A DNA stretch of 64,000 bases from an uncultured Siphonobacter sp. (GCA_913775095.1 CAJYIW010000018.1:62001-126000); one strand, 5' to 3'. Positions 1-11,104 are shown, counted from the stretch's first letter. Program-made: numbers and translations. The notes: a model not told the origin generated them from the sequence alone.

Positions 1-542
1 GTAGCTTTCATGCGGTCAAAAAACTGCTTCAGTCCCCGAAATTCCATCCGCACCTGAATATTATCTTCCGTGTTGGAAGCCATACCCATTAAACCGACAA
101 TACGCACATTCTGCAGACCGTTCAGAGCTTCCGAGTGCAGGGCGGCTTCGGCTTCCTGCATGCTGAAACCAAACTTCGTTTCTTCCGTAGCAATATGGAT
201 CTGTAACAAACAATCAATGACCCGTTTGGCTTTCCCGGCCTGCTTATTAATTTCCAGCAGCAACTTGAAGCTGTCTACGGAATGAATCAGGCTTACAAAG
301 GGAGCAATGGGTTTTACTTTATTGGTTTGCAGGTGGCCAATCATGTGCCATTCGATGTCTTCAGGAAGCTGCTTCCACTTATCCACCATCTCCTGCACTT
401 TATTTTCTCCAAAAATCCGGCTTCCGGCCTCGTACGCTTCACGAAGGGTTTCTACGGGGTGTGTTTTGGTAACGGCAATCAAACGAGCCGGATAACCAGC
501 CATGTTTTTCTTAATAATACTCAGATTCTCTGCTACGCTCAT
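1..542 (-). CDS. YggS/PLPBP family pyridoxal-phosphate homeostasis protein (3' end outside window)
   Basis: The reverse strand reads an open frame from an ATG at 542 to the left edge, 180 codons, with no stop. Residues 1-180 match the PLP-binding fold type III barrel of the YggS/PROSC family: the PLP-lysine context AVTKTHP (Lys near residue 26), then FGENKVQEM, WHMIGHLQTNK and a TEETKFG segment. The family buffers free PLP in the cytosol and has no known catalytic turnover. Complete members are about 220-235 aa, so roughly 45 residues are missing. A TACTTTTG -7 box lies just upstream of the start. The gene is divergent from the coiled-coil gene to its right. Confidence 0.93.
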   Translation of the reverse strand, partial: MSVAENLSIIKKNMAGYPARLIAVTKTHPVETLREAYEAGSRIFGENKVQEMVDKWKQLPEDIEWHMIGHLQTNKVKPIAPFVSLIHSVDSFKLLLEINKQAGKAKRVIDCLLQIHIATEETKFGFSMQEAEAALHSEALNGLQNVRIVGLMGMASNTEDNIQVRMEFRGLKQFFDRMKA

Positions 543-558
543 TCTATCAATGTTTCTG

Positions 559-566
559 CAAAAGTA
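559..566 (-). promoter_or_regulatory. -7 box of the PLPBP gene
   Basis: Read on the reverse strand this is TACTTTTG, a full match to the Bacteroidota -7 element TAnnTTTG, 16 bases upstream of the ATG at 542. No good TTTG -33 element is visible at the usual distance. Confidence 0.5.
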
Positions 567-641
567 GTGCTAAACTCGCCAATGGCCTACCACTTTCGAA
601 CGACGGAGGTAAATTTCTAATTCGGTTTTCGTCGATAAGTA

Positions 642-672
642 GTTGACTTCTTCCGTCTTAGCCGTAGTTTTG
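642..672 (+). promoter_or_regulatory. Bacteroidota-type promoter of the coiled-coil gene
   Basis: GTTG at 642-645 (one mismatch to TTTG), a 19-base gap, then TAGTTTTG at 665-672, matching TAnnTTTG. The predicted transcription start near 679 leaves a leader of about 25 bases before the ATG at 704. Confidence 0.45.
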
Positions 673-703
673 TCCGCCCGTACCTCCATTTTATTACACT
701 CAC

Positions 704-1678
704 ATGGAACCATACGATTATTCTCGCTCAACACCACAGAAAGACTCTGATAAGAAAAATTACTTCATTGCTGCCCTGGTTGTCATGGGTGGTCTCATTG
801 CCGTTCTCGGCTTTCTTTACTTCAATGAACGTAATGAACGTGAGACCCTTACGACCCGAACGGTTGCTCAGCAACGGGAGATTATTAAAACCAATACCAA
901 GCTGGATTCCATCTCGACTCAACTCGACGCCAAGATTGCCGAAATCCGGATGCTGGGTGGAAACATTGATGAGTTAATGCAGTTGAAAACCAAGCTGGAA
1001 ATTGATAAACAGAACATTATCAATGCCACGGCTGCGGACATCAAGAAGTACGAGGACAAGATTAAGCAGTACACCGAAATCCTGGCTCAGAAGGACCGGG
1101 ATATCGTGAAGCTGCGGGAAGACAACGGCCTTCTTACGACCCAGAATCAGGAGCTTACCACCAGCAACGAGGGTCTGAAGACTGAAATTGAAACCACGAA
1201 ACAATCGTACGGAGATTCGTTGAGTACGCTGAAGAACAGTAATAAGGAGTTAAACGATAAGATTAATACGGCGGCCGCCCTCAAGGCCCAGAGTGTGATG
1301 GTTTACGCCATTAACTCTAACGGCAAGCAGCGGGAAAAGATCAAGGCTGATAAAATTGATCAGATCCGGATTGCCTTTGGACTGGGAGATAATGTACTGA
1401 CCGAAAAAAACGAAAAGGAAATTTACGTCAGAGTACTGGACCCCTCCGGAGCCATCATTTCGGACATGTCAACGGGATCGGGAACGTTCATGTATCAGAA
1501 CAAGGAAATGATTTTTACGACTAAAAAAGAAATTACCTATCAGGGGAATGGCCAACAGGTAGACATCATTTACAAACGAGGAATGCCTTTCAAGAAAGGG
1601 AAACATCAGATTGAACTCTACTCGGAAGGCGTTAGAATTGGTGAAGGCACCTTCGAGGTTCGCAGTGGTCTGTTCTAA
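704..1678 (+). CDS. membrane-anchored coiled-coil protein of unknown function
   Basis: 324 aa. A short polar N-terminus is followed by one hydrophobic segment (about residues 21-41, FIAALVVMGGLIAVLGFLYF), then a charged heptad-rich coiled coil from about 50 to 190, then a globular, probably beta-rich C-terminal domain (about 195-324) containing IRIAFGLGDN and RVLDPSGAIISDM. The architecture suggests a single-pass inner-membrane protein with the coiled coil and C-terminal domain in the periplasm. Similar proteins in Bacteroidota are often labelled 'chromosome segregation protein' only because of the coiled coil; I see no SMC ATPase motif and assign no function. It is monocistronic, with its own promoter and terminator. 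Confidence 0.85.
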   Translation: MEPYDYSRSTPQKDSDKKNYFIAALVVMGGLIAVLGFLYFNERNERETLTTRTVAQQREIIKTNTKLDSISTQLDAKIAEIRMLGGNIDELMQLKTKLEIDKQNIINATAADIKKYEDKIKQYTEILAQKDRDIVKLREDNGLLTTQNQELTTSNEGLKTEIETTKQSYGDSLSTLKNSNKELNDKINTAAALKAQSVMVYAINSNGKQREKIKADKIDQIRIAFGLGDNVLTEKNEKEIYVRVLDPSGAIISDMSTGSGTFMYQNKEMIFTTKKEITYQGNGQQVDIIYKRGMPFKKGKHQIELYSEGVRIGEGTFEVRSGLF

Positions 1679-1708
1679 GCCTGCTCTTTCTACTTTCTTC
1701 ATAACGAA

Positions 1709-1739
1709 CGCCCCTGTCTCAGAACAGAGGCGTTTTTTT
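1709..1739 (+). terminator. intrinsic terminator after the coiled-coil gene
   Basis: CGCCCCTGT (1709-1717) pairs with ACAGAGGCG (1724-1732) with one mismatch and a 6-base loop, followed by seven T. Confidence 0.85.
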
Positions 1740-1796
1740 ATGTCTGAAACTTCCGAAGCAGAGGAGAAAAGTCCTTCTAAAAACTTTACTGATATG

Positions 1797-1828
1797 TTTT
1801 ATAATTCTAAATAAAGTGCGTACTTTTG
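1797..1828 (+). promoter_or_regulatory. promoter of the rpsF operon
   Basis: TACTTTTG at 1821-1828 fits TAnnTTTG; TTTT at 1797-1800 is a weak -33 element 20 bases upstream. The box extends to TACTTTTGCGG, the same string found in front of metG. The leader to the rpsF ATG is about 45 bases and T-rich. Confidence 0.6.
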
Positions 1829-1879
1829 CGGCTCGATTTTCGATTATTATTCATTTTTTCACATTTTCCGTACTAACAC

Positions 1880-2242
1880 ATGTCACAAAAGCAGTACGAG
1901 ACAGTATTCATCCTTACTCCCGTTTTGTCTGACGTCCAGACGAAGGATGCTGTCGACAAATTCAAAAAAATTCTTACGGATAACGGTTCAGAACTGATCC
2001 ACGAAGAGTCTTGGGGCCTGAAAAAACTGGCTTACCCTATTCAAGGAAAAGGAACTGGCTTTTATTTCCTGGTAGAATTTAAAGCGAACCCAGACGTAAT
2101 CGCTACTCTCGAAACAGAATACCGTCGTGATGAGCGAGTGATGCGTTTCCTTACTATCTCTCTGGACAAACACGCGATTGCTTACAACGAACGCAAGCGT
2201 AAAGGTCTGGTAGGTAAGAAACAAGAAGCTTCCGCTGAATAA
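1880..2242 (+). CDS. rpsF: 30S ribosomal protein S6
   Basis: 120 aa, normal length for S6. The start reads [18 protein letters not shown], the usual S6 first strand, and the middle has [18 protein letters not shown], the conserved loop of the family. S6 pairs with S18 and binds the central domain of 16S rRNA. It is the first gene of rpsF-rpsR-rplI, the common bacterial order. An 84-base gap carrying an imperfect inverted repeat separates it from rpsR. Confidence 0.98.
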   Translation: MSQKQYETVFILTPVLSDVQTKDAVDKFKKILTDNGSELIHEESWGLKKLAYPIQGKGTGFYFLVEFKANPDVIATLETEYRRDERVMRFLTISLDKHAIAYNERKRKGLVGKKQEASAE

Positions 2243-2243
2243 T

Positions 2244-2312
2244 TAATCGTTAGTAGTTATTCGTTGCTGGTTGTTTGATCTAACCACTACCAACTAATAA
2301 CCATCAACTAAA
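2244..2312. repeat. intergenic word-repeat hairpin (AAC-TAA-CAAC type), rpsF-rpsR gap
   Basis: The left half is rich in GTTATTCGTTG and GGTTGTT, the right half in CAACTAATAACC and ATCAACTAA, so the two sides pair imperfectly around a centre near 2278. The same vocabulary recurs at 50922-50963 and 52170-52236. It lies inside the operon and would be present in the mRNA. Confidence 0.6.
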
Positions 2313-2326
2313 ATCATTTCACGACC

Positions 2327-2578
2327 ATGTCATTGCAAAACGAACCTCTGGATAAAAACCAGAACCGCAAAAAATATGACCGCTTCAAGAAAGCCGGCAT
2401 TAAATACATTGATTACAAGGATCCTAACTTCCTTCTCAAGTTATTGAATGAGCAAGGCAAAATTCTTCCCCGTCGTATCACTGGTACTACGCTGAAGAAC
2501 CAACGCAAAGTAGCTCAGGCTGTGAAGCGTGCCCGTCACATTGGTTTATTACCTTACGTTGGCGATTCTCTGAAGTAG
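2327..2578 (+). CDS. rpsR: 30S ribosomal protein S18
   Basis: 83 aa. Typical S18: a basic N-terminus, then [20 protein letters not shown] and the C-terminal [20 protein letters not shown] signature. It binds the 30S platform as a heterodimer with S6, whose gene is immediately upstream. No cysteine cluster is present, so this is the zinc-free form. Confidence 0.98.
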   Translation: MSLQNEPLDKNQNRKKYDRFKKAGIKYIDYKDPNFLLKLLNEQGKILPRRITGTTLKNQRKVAQAVKRARHIGLLPYVGDSLK

Positions 2579-2580
2579 TT

Positions 2581-2641
2581 TTCCGTTTTCAGTGACCAGT
2601 TTATGAGTAAACTGAAAACTGAAGACCGTAAACTGAAAACT
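2581..2641. repeat. intergenic word-repeat hairpin (AAACTGAAAACTG type), rpsR-rplI gap
   Basis: The left side has GTTTTCAGTGACCAGTTTA; the right side carries the complement twice as TAAACTGAAAACTG and GTAAACTGAAAAC. Almost the whole 88-base gap is occupied. A related word occurs at 25471-25499. Confidence 0.6.
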
Positions 2642-2666
2642 TATCAAACTCATTTAATTCAAAGAA

Positions 2667-3110
2667 ATGGAAGTTATTCTCAAAACCGATATCGCGGGAT
2701 TGGGTTATAAGAACGATTTAGTAGCGGTGAAAGCTGGCTACGGTCGTAACTACCTGATTCCCCAAGGATTCGCGGTAATGGCCAGCGAAGCCAACAAAAA
2801 AATTCTTGCTGAAAACATCAAGCAAGCTTCTCACAAAGCCGAGAAACTGAAAAAAGATGCTGAAGATTTAGCTTCTTCTATCGGTGACCTGACGCTGGAA
2901 ATCCCTGCTAAAGTAGGTGAAAGCGGACGTATCTTCGGTCGTGTAACGAACACTCAGATCTCTGACGCCCTGAAAGCAAAAGGTTTTGACGTAGATCGTA
3001 AGAAAATCACGCTTGATTCTGAAGTGAAATCACTGGGCGATTACTCTGCTACGCTTGACCTTCACAAAGAAGTGAAGCACAAGGTAGCCTTCGTAATCGT
3101 AGGCGAATAA
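2667..3110 (+). CDS. rplI: 50S ribosomal protein L9
   Basis: 147 aa, full length. The N-terminal domain shows MEVILKTDIAGLGYKNDLV and VKAGYGRNYLIPQGFA, the rRNA-binding signature of L9. A charged linker helix (about 45-75) leads to the C-terminal domain, with VGESGRIFGRVTNTQI. L9 binds near the L1 stalk of the large subunit. It is the last gene of the ribosomal operon and is followed by a strong terminator. Confidence 0.98.
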   Translation: MEVILKTDIAGLGYKNDLVAVKAGYGRNYLIPQGFAVMASEANKKILAENIKQASHKAEKLKKDAEDLASSIGDLTLEIPAKVGESGRIFGRVTNTQISDALKAKGFDVDRKKITLDSEVKSLGDYSATLDLHKEVKHKVAFVIVGE

Positions 3111-3130
3111 GCTTTAGCTGTTCTTCATCG

Positions 3131-3165
3131 AAAGCCCCAACTGGTTTAGACCGGTTGGGGCTTTT
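3131..3165 (+). terminator. terminator of the rpsF-rpsR-rplI operon
   Basis: AAAGCCCCAAC pairs with GTTGGGGCTTT (11 bp, extended inward by TGG/CCG with one wobble) around a 6-base loop and runs into T residues. Confidence 0.85.
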
Positions 3166-3229
3166 GGCGTTAGTAACTTCCTGGTATTAGGGGCCTGGTA
3201 AATTCGGCCAACGTTTATTCCTGATTGTC

Positions 3230-3252
3230 GCTGTCGGCTTTTTGCGGACAGC
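3230..3252. repeat. degenerate copy of the GCTGCCAGC hairpin element
   Basis: GCTGTCGGC, five T, GCGGACAGC: same size and layout as the GCTGCCAGC elements at 3309, 26444, 26496 and 60669, with compensatory-looking changes on both arms. Confidence 0.45.
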
Positions 3253-3308
3253 CCTTCCCAATTCCCCCGCATTTTCATTGCAGGTTTTCCCGGTTTCCTC
3301 TACTTATT

Positions 3309-3334
3309 GCTGCCAGCGGAAAAGCTGGCAGCGG
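3309..3334. repeat. GCTGCCAGC hairpin element, copy 1
   Basis: GCTGCCAGC, then GGAAAA, then GCTGGCAGC, then GG. A perfect 9-bp stem with a short A-rich loop, upstream of the thiamine operon promoter. Other copies lie at 26444-26469, 26496-26522 and 60669-60694. Confidence 0.7.
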
Positions 3335-3390
3335 CGTAGTTAAAGTTGTAAGCACGCCTGTGCTATTTCTGTAAAATTTACTTTCCTTTC

Positions 3391-3420
3391 TTTGAAAGCT
3401 AATAAGTCTTCCTACCTTTG
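3391..3420 (+). promoter_or_regulatory. promoter of the thiamine operon
   Basis: TTTG at 3391-3394, an 18-base gap, then TACCTTTG at 3413-3420, matching TTTG/TAnnTTTG. It sits directly before the TPP riboswitch, as expected for a regulated leader. Confidence 0.7.
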
Positions 3421-3438
3421 ACTCGCTGAAAAGCTAAA

Positions 3439-3515
3439 CTTTAGGGGTGCCCATTGAATTGGGCTGAGACATACCCTTTGAACCTGACCAGGTTAGTACC
3501 TGCGTAGGGAAAAGT
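3439..3515 (+). promoter_or_regulatory. TPP riboswitch (THI element)
   Basis: The leader contains the conserved THI strings in order: GGGGTGCCC, the P3 stem with GGGCTGAGA, ATACCC, then TTGAACCTGACCAGGTTAGT with the ACCTGA pyrophosphate-sensing helix, and TGCGTAGGGA closing P1. It lies between a clear promoter and thiS, so thiamine pyrophosphate very probably represses the operon. A pyrimidine-rich stretch (about 3568-3598) separates it from thiS; I do not see a classic terminator there, so control may act on translation. Confidence 0.95.
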
Positions 3516-3629
3516 GAGGATCTTACATCATACAGGATTGCATCCGTTCCTACGGTTCTATCCATTCGTTACCCTCCCTCCGTTTGTCTCTCCCCCTGGT
3601 TTATGCTTTCATGCCACATGAAACGCATC

Positions 3630-6460
<2,831 letters not shown>

Positions 6461-6464
<4 letters not shown>

Positions 6465-7096
6465 CTATAAGTCGATTGCATTACATCGTCACTACGCCCG
6501 AACAGGCTGAGCAAGCCTGTTCGGCGGGGGCTGACTGGATTCAGCTTCGGCTGAAAAATAAGAGTTACGAAGACTGGAAAGTAATTGCTCTGGAAACCCA
6601 GACAGTTTGTCGTTCCTACCAGGCCCGGCTCATCATGAACGATAATGTCCATCTGGCGGGGGAAATCGGATCCGACGGTTTACACCTCGGGAAAGAGGAT
6701 ATGCCTGTACTGGAAGCCCGTAAGTTACTTGGCAATGAGATCATTATTGGCGGAACGGCTAATACACTGGAAGACATCCTGATGCATCATCAGTCTGGTG
6801 CCAGTTACATCGGCCTGGGGCCTTTCCGGTTTACCACGACGAAAGAAAAACTAAGTCCGGTGCTGGGTTTAGCGGGGTACACTTCCCTTATGACTGCCTT
6901 GCAACAGCAATCAGTTACCATTCCTGTGATTGCCATCGGTGGGATTACAATCGAAGACGTTCCTGACCTCCTCAAGACCGGCATTCATGGAATTGCGGTA
7001 TCCTCGGCTATTACTCTGGCCCCCGATCCTGCTGCTCAAACCCGATTATTCATTCAAAGCTGTACGCCTCATGAATCAACCCCTGATTATCGCTGA
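6461..7096 (+). CDS. thiE: thiamine-phosphate synthase
   Basis: 211 aa TIM barrel joining HMP-PP and thiazole phosphate to thiamine phosphate. Visible motifs are QLRLKNK, the Mg-binding [34 protein letters not shown] and the phosphate loop VIAIGGI followed by [11 protein letters not shown]. All main catalytic positions appear intact, unlike in the paralogue at 10024-10581. It overlaps thiD by 4 bases and thiG by 26 bases. Confidence 0.96.
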
Positions 7097-7841
7097 TCGC
7101 ACGTTTCAATCCCGACTTTTTACCGGAACGGGGAAATTCGGTTCGGTTCATCTCATGCGGGAAGCCCTGGCGGCCTCGGGTACGGAGCTGGTTACGGTGG
7201 CCCTGAAACGGGTGGAGGCGGGTAACGCGGAGGACGAGATGTTAACGCACTTACCTGACGCTCATTTACTCCCGAATACGTCTGGCGTTCGAACGGCTCG
7301 TGAAGCCATTTTCGCCGCTCAGATGGCCCGGGAAGCCCTGGAAACGAATTGGTTAAAACTGGAAATCCATCCCGATCCCAAATACCTGTTACCCGATCCC
7401 ATCGAAACCCTGAAGGCCGCTGAAGAACTGGTAAAACTGGGTTTTGTCGTATTACCCTACATCCACGCGGATCCGGTTTTGTGCAAGCGGCTGGAAGAAG
7501 TGGGCGTGGCCGCCGTCATGCCCCTGGGAGCACCCATTGGGACGAATAAGGGCTTACGCACCCTGGATTTTCTGGAGATCATTATCGAACAAAGTAACGT
7601 TCCGGTCGTAGTTGATGCGGGTTTGGGAGCTCCCTCCCATGCCGCCGCCGCGATGGAACTGGGTGCCGACGCCGTTCTGGTGAACACAGCTATTGCCATT
7701 GCCGAACATCCGGTTCGGATGGCTCAGGCTTTCAAAATGGCCGTAGAGGCCGGACGCATGGCTTACGAAGCCCGGCTGGCTTCAGCCTCGACTTATGCTC
7801 ACGCCAGTAGTCCTTTAACCGCCTTTCTGGATGAACTTTAG
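7071..7841 (+). CDS. thiG: thiazole synthase ThiG
   Basis: 256 aa. TIM-barrel enzyme forming the thiazole ring from DXP, dehydroglycine and ThiS thiocarboxylate. Conserved motifs: [16 protein letters not shown] (Schiff-base lysine), [56 protein letters not shown] and the phosphate-binding [12 protein letters not shown]. The ATG at 7071 begins [12 protein letters not shown] at the usual family start; earlier in-frame codons lie inside thiE. The 26-base overlap with thiE implies coupling. Confidence 0.97.
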   Translation: MNQPLIIADRTFQSRLFTGTGKFGSVHLMREALAASGTELVTVALKRVEAGNAEDEMLTHLPDAHLLPNTSGVRTAREAIFAAQMAREALETNWLKLEIHPDPKYLLPDPIETLKAAEELVKLGFVVLPYIHADPVLCKRLEEVGVAAVMPLGAPIGTNKGLRTLDFLEIIIEQSNVPVVVDAGLGAPSHAAAAMELGADAVLVNTAIAIAEHPVRMAQAFKMAVEAGRMAYEARLASASTYAHASSPLTAFLDEL

Positions 7842-7858
7842 CCCTAACTCATAGACCT

Positions 7859-8977
7859 ATGACGTTTAAGACCTGGTTTAATCGCTACGACTGGGATAAG
7901 ATTACTCAGGAAATTCAGACCACTACACCAGTCCGGGTAGAGCAGGCTCTGTCTGCCACGAAACGTTCGCTGGAAGATTTCAAAGCCCTGATTTCTCCGG
8001 CGGCTCTGACGTATCTGGAACCCATGGCCCGGCTCAGTAACCAGTTGACCCAAAAGCGTTTTGGCAAAACGATTCAGCTTTACGCTCCGCTGTACCTTTC
8101 CAACGAATGCCAGAATATTTGTACCTATTGTGCCTTTAGTCTGGATAATAAAATTCGCCGGAAAACCCTGACGGACGAGGAAATTCTGCGGGAAGCTCAG
8201 GCGGTTAAACAGCTGGGTTACGAACACATCCTGCTGGTAACGGGAGAAGCCAACCAGACCGTCGGGGTTCCTTATATTAAAAATGCCATTCGGTTACTAC
8301 GTCCGCACTTTGCCAACATTTCAATGGAAGTGCAGCCCCTGGATTTTGAAGAGTATCAGGAATTAATAGCCGAAGGACTGCATACGGTTCTGGTCTATCA
8401 GGAGACTTACCACGAAGAAACCTACAAAACGCATCATCCGAAAGGAAAGAAATCAAACTTTCAGTATCGGCTGGCTACTCCCGACCGACTCGGTCAGGCC
8501 GGGATTCATAAAATTGGGCTGGGTGCGTTACTGGGACTCGAAGACTGGCGAACGGATAGCTTTTTCACGGCTCTGCATTTACAGTACCTGGAAAAAACTT
8601 ACTGGCAGAGCAAATACAGCATTTCCTTCCCCCGCCTCCGCCCCATCCAGTTAACCGATCATTTTCAGACGTTTAAGTCCTGCATGAGTGATAAAGAGCT
8701 GGTACAACTGATCTGTGCGTACCGCCTGTTTAATGAAGATGTCGAGCTTTCATTGTCCACCCGCGAAACGCCCCGTTTTCGGGATCATCTGGTCAAACTG
8801 GGTATTACGCACATGAGTGCCGGATCAAAAACCAATCCCGGTGGGTACGTCGTGGAACCCGAATCGCTGGAACAGTTTGAAATTTCTGACGAACGCTCCC
8901 CTGCTCAAATCTCATCCGTCATTTTAAATCAGGGTTATGTACCAGTCTGGAAAGACTGGGACCCTACCTTTGCATGA
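7859..8977 (+). CDS. thiH: 2-iminoacetate (dehydroglycine) synthase ThiH
   Basis: 372 aa radical SAM enzyme that cleaves tyrosine to give dehydroglycine for ThiG. The cluster motif is CQNICTYC (Cys near 84, 88 and 91, CX3CX2C), followed by LLVTGE. The C-terminal biotin/thiamine-synthase-associated region includes LRPIQLTD, STRETPRFRDHL and GITHMSAGSKTNPGGY. No thiO glycine oxidase is seen, so the operon uses the tyrosine route. Its stop overlaps the thiF start (ATGA). Confidence 0.97.
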   Translation: MTFKTWFNRYDWDKITQEIQTTTPVRVEQALSATKRSLEDFKALISPAALTYLEPMARLSNQLTQKRFGKTIQLYAPLYLSNECQNICTYCAFSLDNKIRRKTLTDEEILREAQAVKQLGYEHILLVTGEANQTVGVPYIKNAIRLLRPHFANISMEVQPLDFEEYQELIAEGLHTVLVYQETYHEETYKTHHPKGKKSNFQYRLATPDRLGQAGIHKIGLGALLGLEDWRTDSFFTALHLQYLEKTYWQSKYSISFPRLRPIQLTDHFQTFKSCMSDKELVQLICAYRLFNEDVELSLSTRETPRFRDHLVKLGITHMSAGSKTNPGGYVVEPESLEQFEISDERSPAQISSVILNQGYVPVWKDWDPTFA

Positions 8978-10041
8978 ATCAGGAAGAACTAGAACGTTAT
9001 AGCCGCCACATCCGCCTGCCGGAACTGGGCCTGCAAGGTCAGGAGTTACTCAAACGGGCCCGCGTCGCCGTGGTTGGAGCCGGTGGTTTGGGTTGCCCCG
9101 CATTGCAGTATTTAGCGGCTGCGGGTGTGGGTACCATCGGCATCATTGACGGAGATACGGTATCGTTGAGTAACCTTCAGCGGCAGATTCTGTTTTCCCC
9201 CTTACACGTCGGTCAGTCAAAGGCCGGGACGGCCGCCTCGGTATTAAGTCAGCAAAATCCCCATATCCAGATGATTCCGCATCCGGTATTTCTGAACCCG
9301 GAAAATGCGTTAACCATTCTCGGTAACTATGACATTGTCGTGGATGGATCCGATAATTTTGCCACGCGTTACCTGGTTAACGATGCCTGCGTACTGCTGG
9401 GGCTTCCGCTGGTCTTCGGTTCGATTTTCAAATTTGAAGGACAGGTTAGCGTCTTTAATTATCAGGGCGGCCCTACGTATCGCTGTCTATATCCTGAACC
9501 CAGCGATCTGGAAGCCTGTAGTATGGTGGGGGTGCTGGGCGTGCTGCCGGGTATCGCAGGTTGTCTGATGGCGAATGAAGTCATCAAGCTCATTACCCAA
9601 ATCGGAAATCCGCTGAGTGGCACTTTACTTCAGTTTGATACGCTGCATTTTCATTTTTCCACGTTTTCTTTCAGCTTAAACCCTGAAAATCTTCGCATTA
9701 ACTCCCTTCAGCCTCTTCCTGAGCCTTGTGAAACAAACCCAGAGGATATACTGGTTTCCGACTTCCCAGCCTGGATGAGCCGAAGTGAAAAACCTTTTTT
9801 ACTGGATGTACGGGAAGAAGAAGAATACGAACGGGATCATCTGGGGGGTACTCTGATTCCCTTAGCCGAGTTACCGGACCGCTACCCGGAAATCCCGACT
9901 CACCTTCCGGTTATTGTGCATTGCCAATCGGGCCTTCGCAGCAGGAAAGCCGTTGCCTTCTTACGGGAGAAAGGATTTACTCAGGTCTATAACCTGGCCG
10001 GAGGACTCGCGGCGGTTCGCCAGTCAGAGGTTCTGTCGTAG
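8974..10041 (+). CDS. thiF: ThiF/MoeB-type adenylyltransferase with C-terminal rhodanese domain
   Basis: 355 aa. The E1-like N-terminal domain (about 1-235) has RYSRHIRLPELG, the ATP loop VVGAGGLGCPALQYLAAAGVG, DGDTVSLSNLQRQ and the crossover region YRCLYPEPSDLEACSMVGVLG. The C-terminal rhodanese domain (about 260-355) has LLDVREEEEYERDHLGG and the active-site loop VHCQSGLRS. Predicted role: adenylate ThiS Gly-Gly and help transfer sulfur. The paired CxxC zinc motifs common in MoeB/ThiF are not visible; single cysteines remain. A dual role with MoaD cannot be excluded. It is last in the operon and overlaps the convergent neighbour by 18 bases. Confidence 0.9.
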   Translation: MNQEELERYSRHIRLPELGLQGQELLKRARVAVVGAGGLGCPALQYLAAAGVGTIGIIDGDTVSLSNLQRQILFSPLHVGQSKAGTAASVLSQQNPHIQMIPHPVFLNPENALTILGNYDIVVDGSDNFATRYLVNDACVLLGLPLVFGSIFKFEGQVSVFNYQGGPTYRCLYPEPSDLEACSMVGVLGVLPGIAGCLMANEVIKLITQIGNPLSGTLLQFDTLHFHFSTFSFSLNPENLRINSLQPLPEPCETNPEDILVSDFPAWMSRSEKPFLLDVREEEEYERDHLGGTLIPLAELPDRYPEIPTHLPVIVHCQSGLRSRKAVAFLREKGFTQVYNLAGGLAAVRQSEVLS

Positions 10042-10581
10042 TTCCTGAAAAGTCTGAACAGGATCGGGACTGTTCCAGAGGCTACCCAGCAACGCAGCCC
10101 CGTCAAATCCCGCCCGTTGAACTTTCGAGATATTTGCTTTCTGAACGCCCCCTAAGGCGATCAGCCTGGGAAGGTTTGAATACCGGGACCGAATGTCTTC
10201 TATTTCTTTCTGCATTTCGGCCAGCGTCAGTGAAGGGCCGTAGCCGGGCTTACTGATGCTTTCGAAAACCGGACTGTAAAAAACCAGCTCAACCTTGTCA
10301 ATCCAAAGGGGCCAGTCCACCAGTTGATGAATGCTGGTGGAAAAGGCCCGCTGATGATTCGCTAACTGCTTCTGATCTTTCTCCTTCAGGTGCCAGAGAT
10401 GGGCCGTGGGCTGGGAAGAAGCCAGCATAATTTTATTCAGGTTCGACTCCGGAGCGGGCTGGTCTTCCAGATTCGTTTTCCGCCAGTAGAGATAATCCAG
10501 ACCTTCGGTCCATAAATTTTCAAGGAGGGATGGAGGCAGCCAGGTATCCGGGGTAATGGCAACCCACACGAAAGGATTCAT
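10024..10581 (-). CDS. degenerate ThiE/TenI-like protein
   Basis: 185 aa. Recognisable as the ThiE/TenI barrel from ITPDTWLP at the start, LVFYSPVFESISKPGYGP (cognate to the GPVF...SK loop) and LIALGGVQKANISKVQRAGFDGAALLGSLW, the phosphate-loop region. The ThiE Mg-binding asparagine-aspartate pair and the QLR/HLG motifs are missing, so synthase activity is doubtful; a TenI-like or regulatory role is possible. Its 3' end overlaps the thiF 3' end on the other strand. The upstream gene ends 1 base before its start codon, so the two are probably co-transcribed. Confidence 0.8.
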   Translation of the reverse strand: MNPFVWVAITPDTWLPPSLLENLWTEGLDYLYWRKTNLEDQPAPESNLNKIMLASSQPTAHLWHLKEKDQKQLANHQRAFSTSIHQLVDWPLWIDKVELVFYSPVFESISKPGYGPSLTLAEMQKEIEDIRSRYSNLPRLIALGGVQKANISKVQRAGFDGAALLGSLWNSPDPVQTFQELRQNL

Positions 10582-10582
10582 G

Positions 10583-11104
10583 TTATTTCAGTTTTAAGGT
10601 CAGAATCAGGTAATCTGAAGATTTTTTCAACAGCCACTCCCGTTCATTACTTTTTTCCACGTTAAAGCGTTCATCCTGAAAAAGAGCTTCATGAAACCGG
10701 ACCGAAAACGCTGACAAAGGACTGCCCAGAATCTTCTTTTCCAGAAAAGATAAAAGCAGCAAACCAGGAATAACCGGACATTCGGTTCGGTGAACGGGGT
10801 TATCGTCGCCCGTCAGGCTCAGGTAATCGTTTAGCTCGGCCTGAGTAATGCTAAAATCCGCTGAGGGGGCATGAACGACCGAAGGCTTTAGAGAAGGTAT
10901 TGGCAACAGAACGACCTTCATTCCTTTTCCGTCAAAAGAATCGGTAATGATTGCAGCGTTGATCCGGTTGGGAAAGGTTCGCCACTGCAGACCCTCCTTA
11001 ACCTGCCCCATGCTGACTTCGATACTGGCGATGGCATATCCCCAAAGCTCTGGCAAACGGTATTTTTCTAAAACTTTCGCTAGTTGAATCGCGGCAGAAT
11101 CCAT
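10583..11104 (-). CDS. probable hot-dog fold (MaoC-like) protein
   Basis: 173 aa from the ATG at 11104. The C-terminal half contains ITQAELNDYLSLTGDDNPVH followed by PGLLLLSFLEKKI and FSVRFHEALFQDE, which resemble the hydratase-type hot-dog motif (GDxNPxH, then a buried helix, then the FxxP-like strand). The N-terminal half is not recognised. A longer reading from a TTG at 11140 would place the first codons inside the rfbC terminator hairpin, so I reject it. The substrate is unknown; the family assignment is inferred from the motif alone. It is followed directly by the ThiE/TenI-like gene. Confidence 0.7.
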   Translation of the reverse strand: MDSAAIQLAKVLEKYRLPELWGYAIASIEVSMGQVKEGLQWRTFPNRINAAIITDSFDGKGMKVVLLPIPSLKPSVVHAPSADFSITQAELNDYLSLTGDDNPVHRTECPVIPGLLLLSFLEKKILGSPLSAFSVRFHEALFQDERFNVEKSNEREWLLKKSSDYLILTLKLK

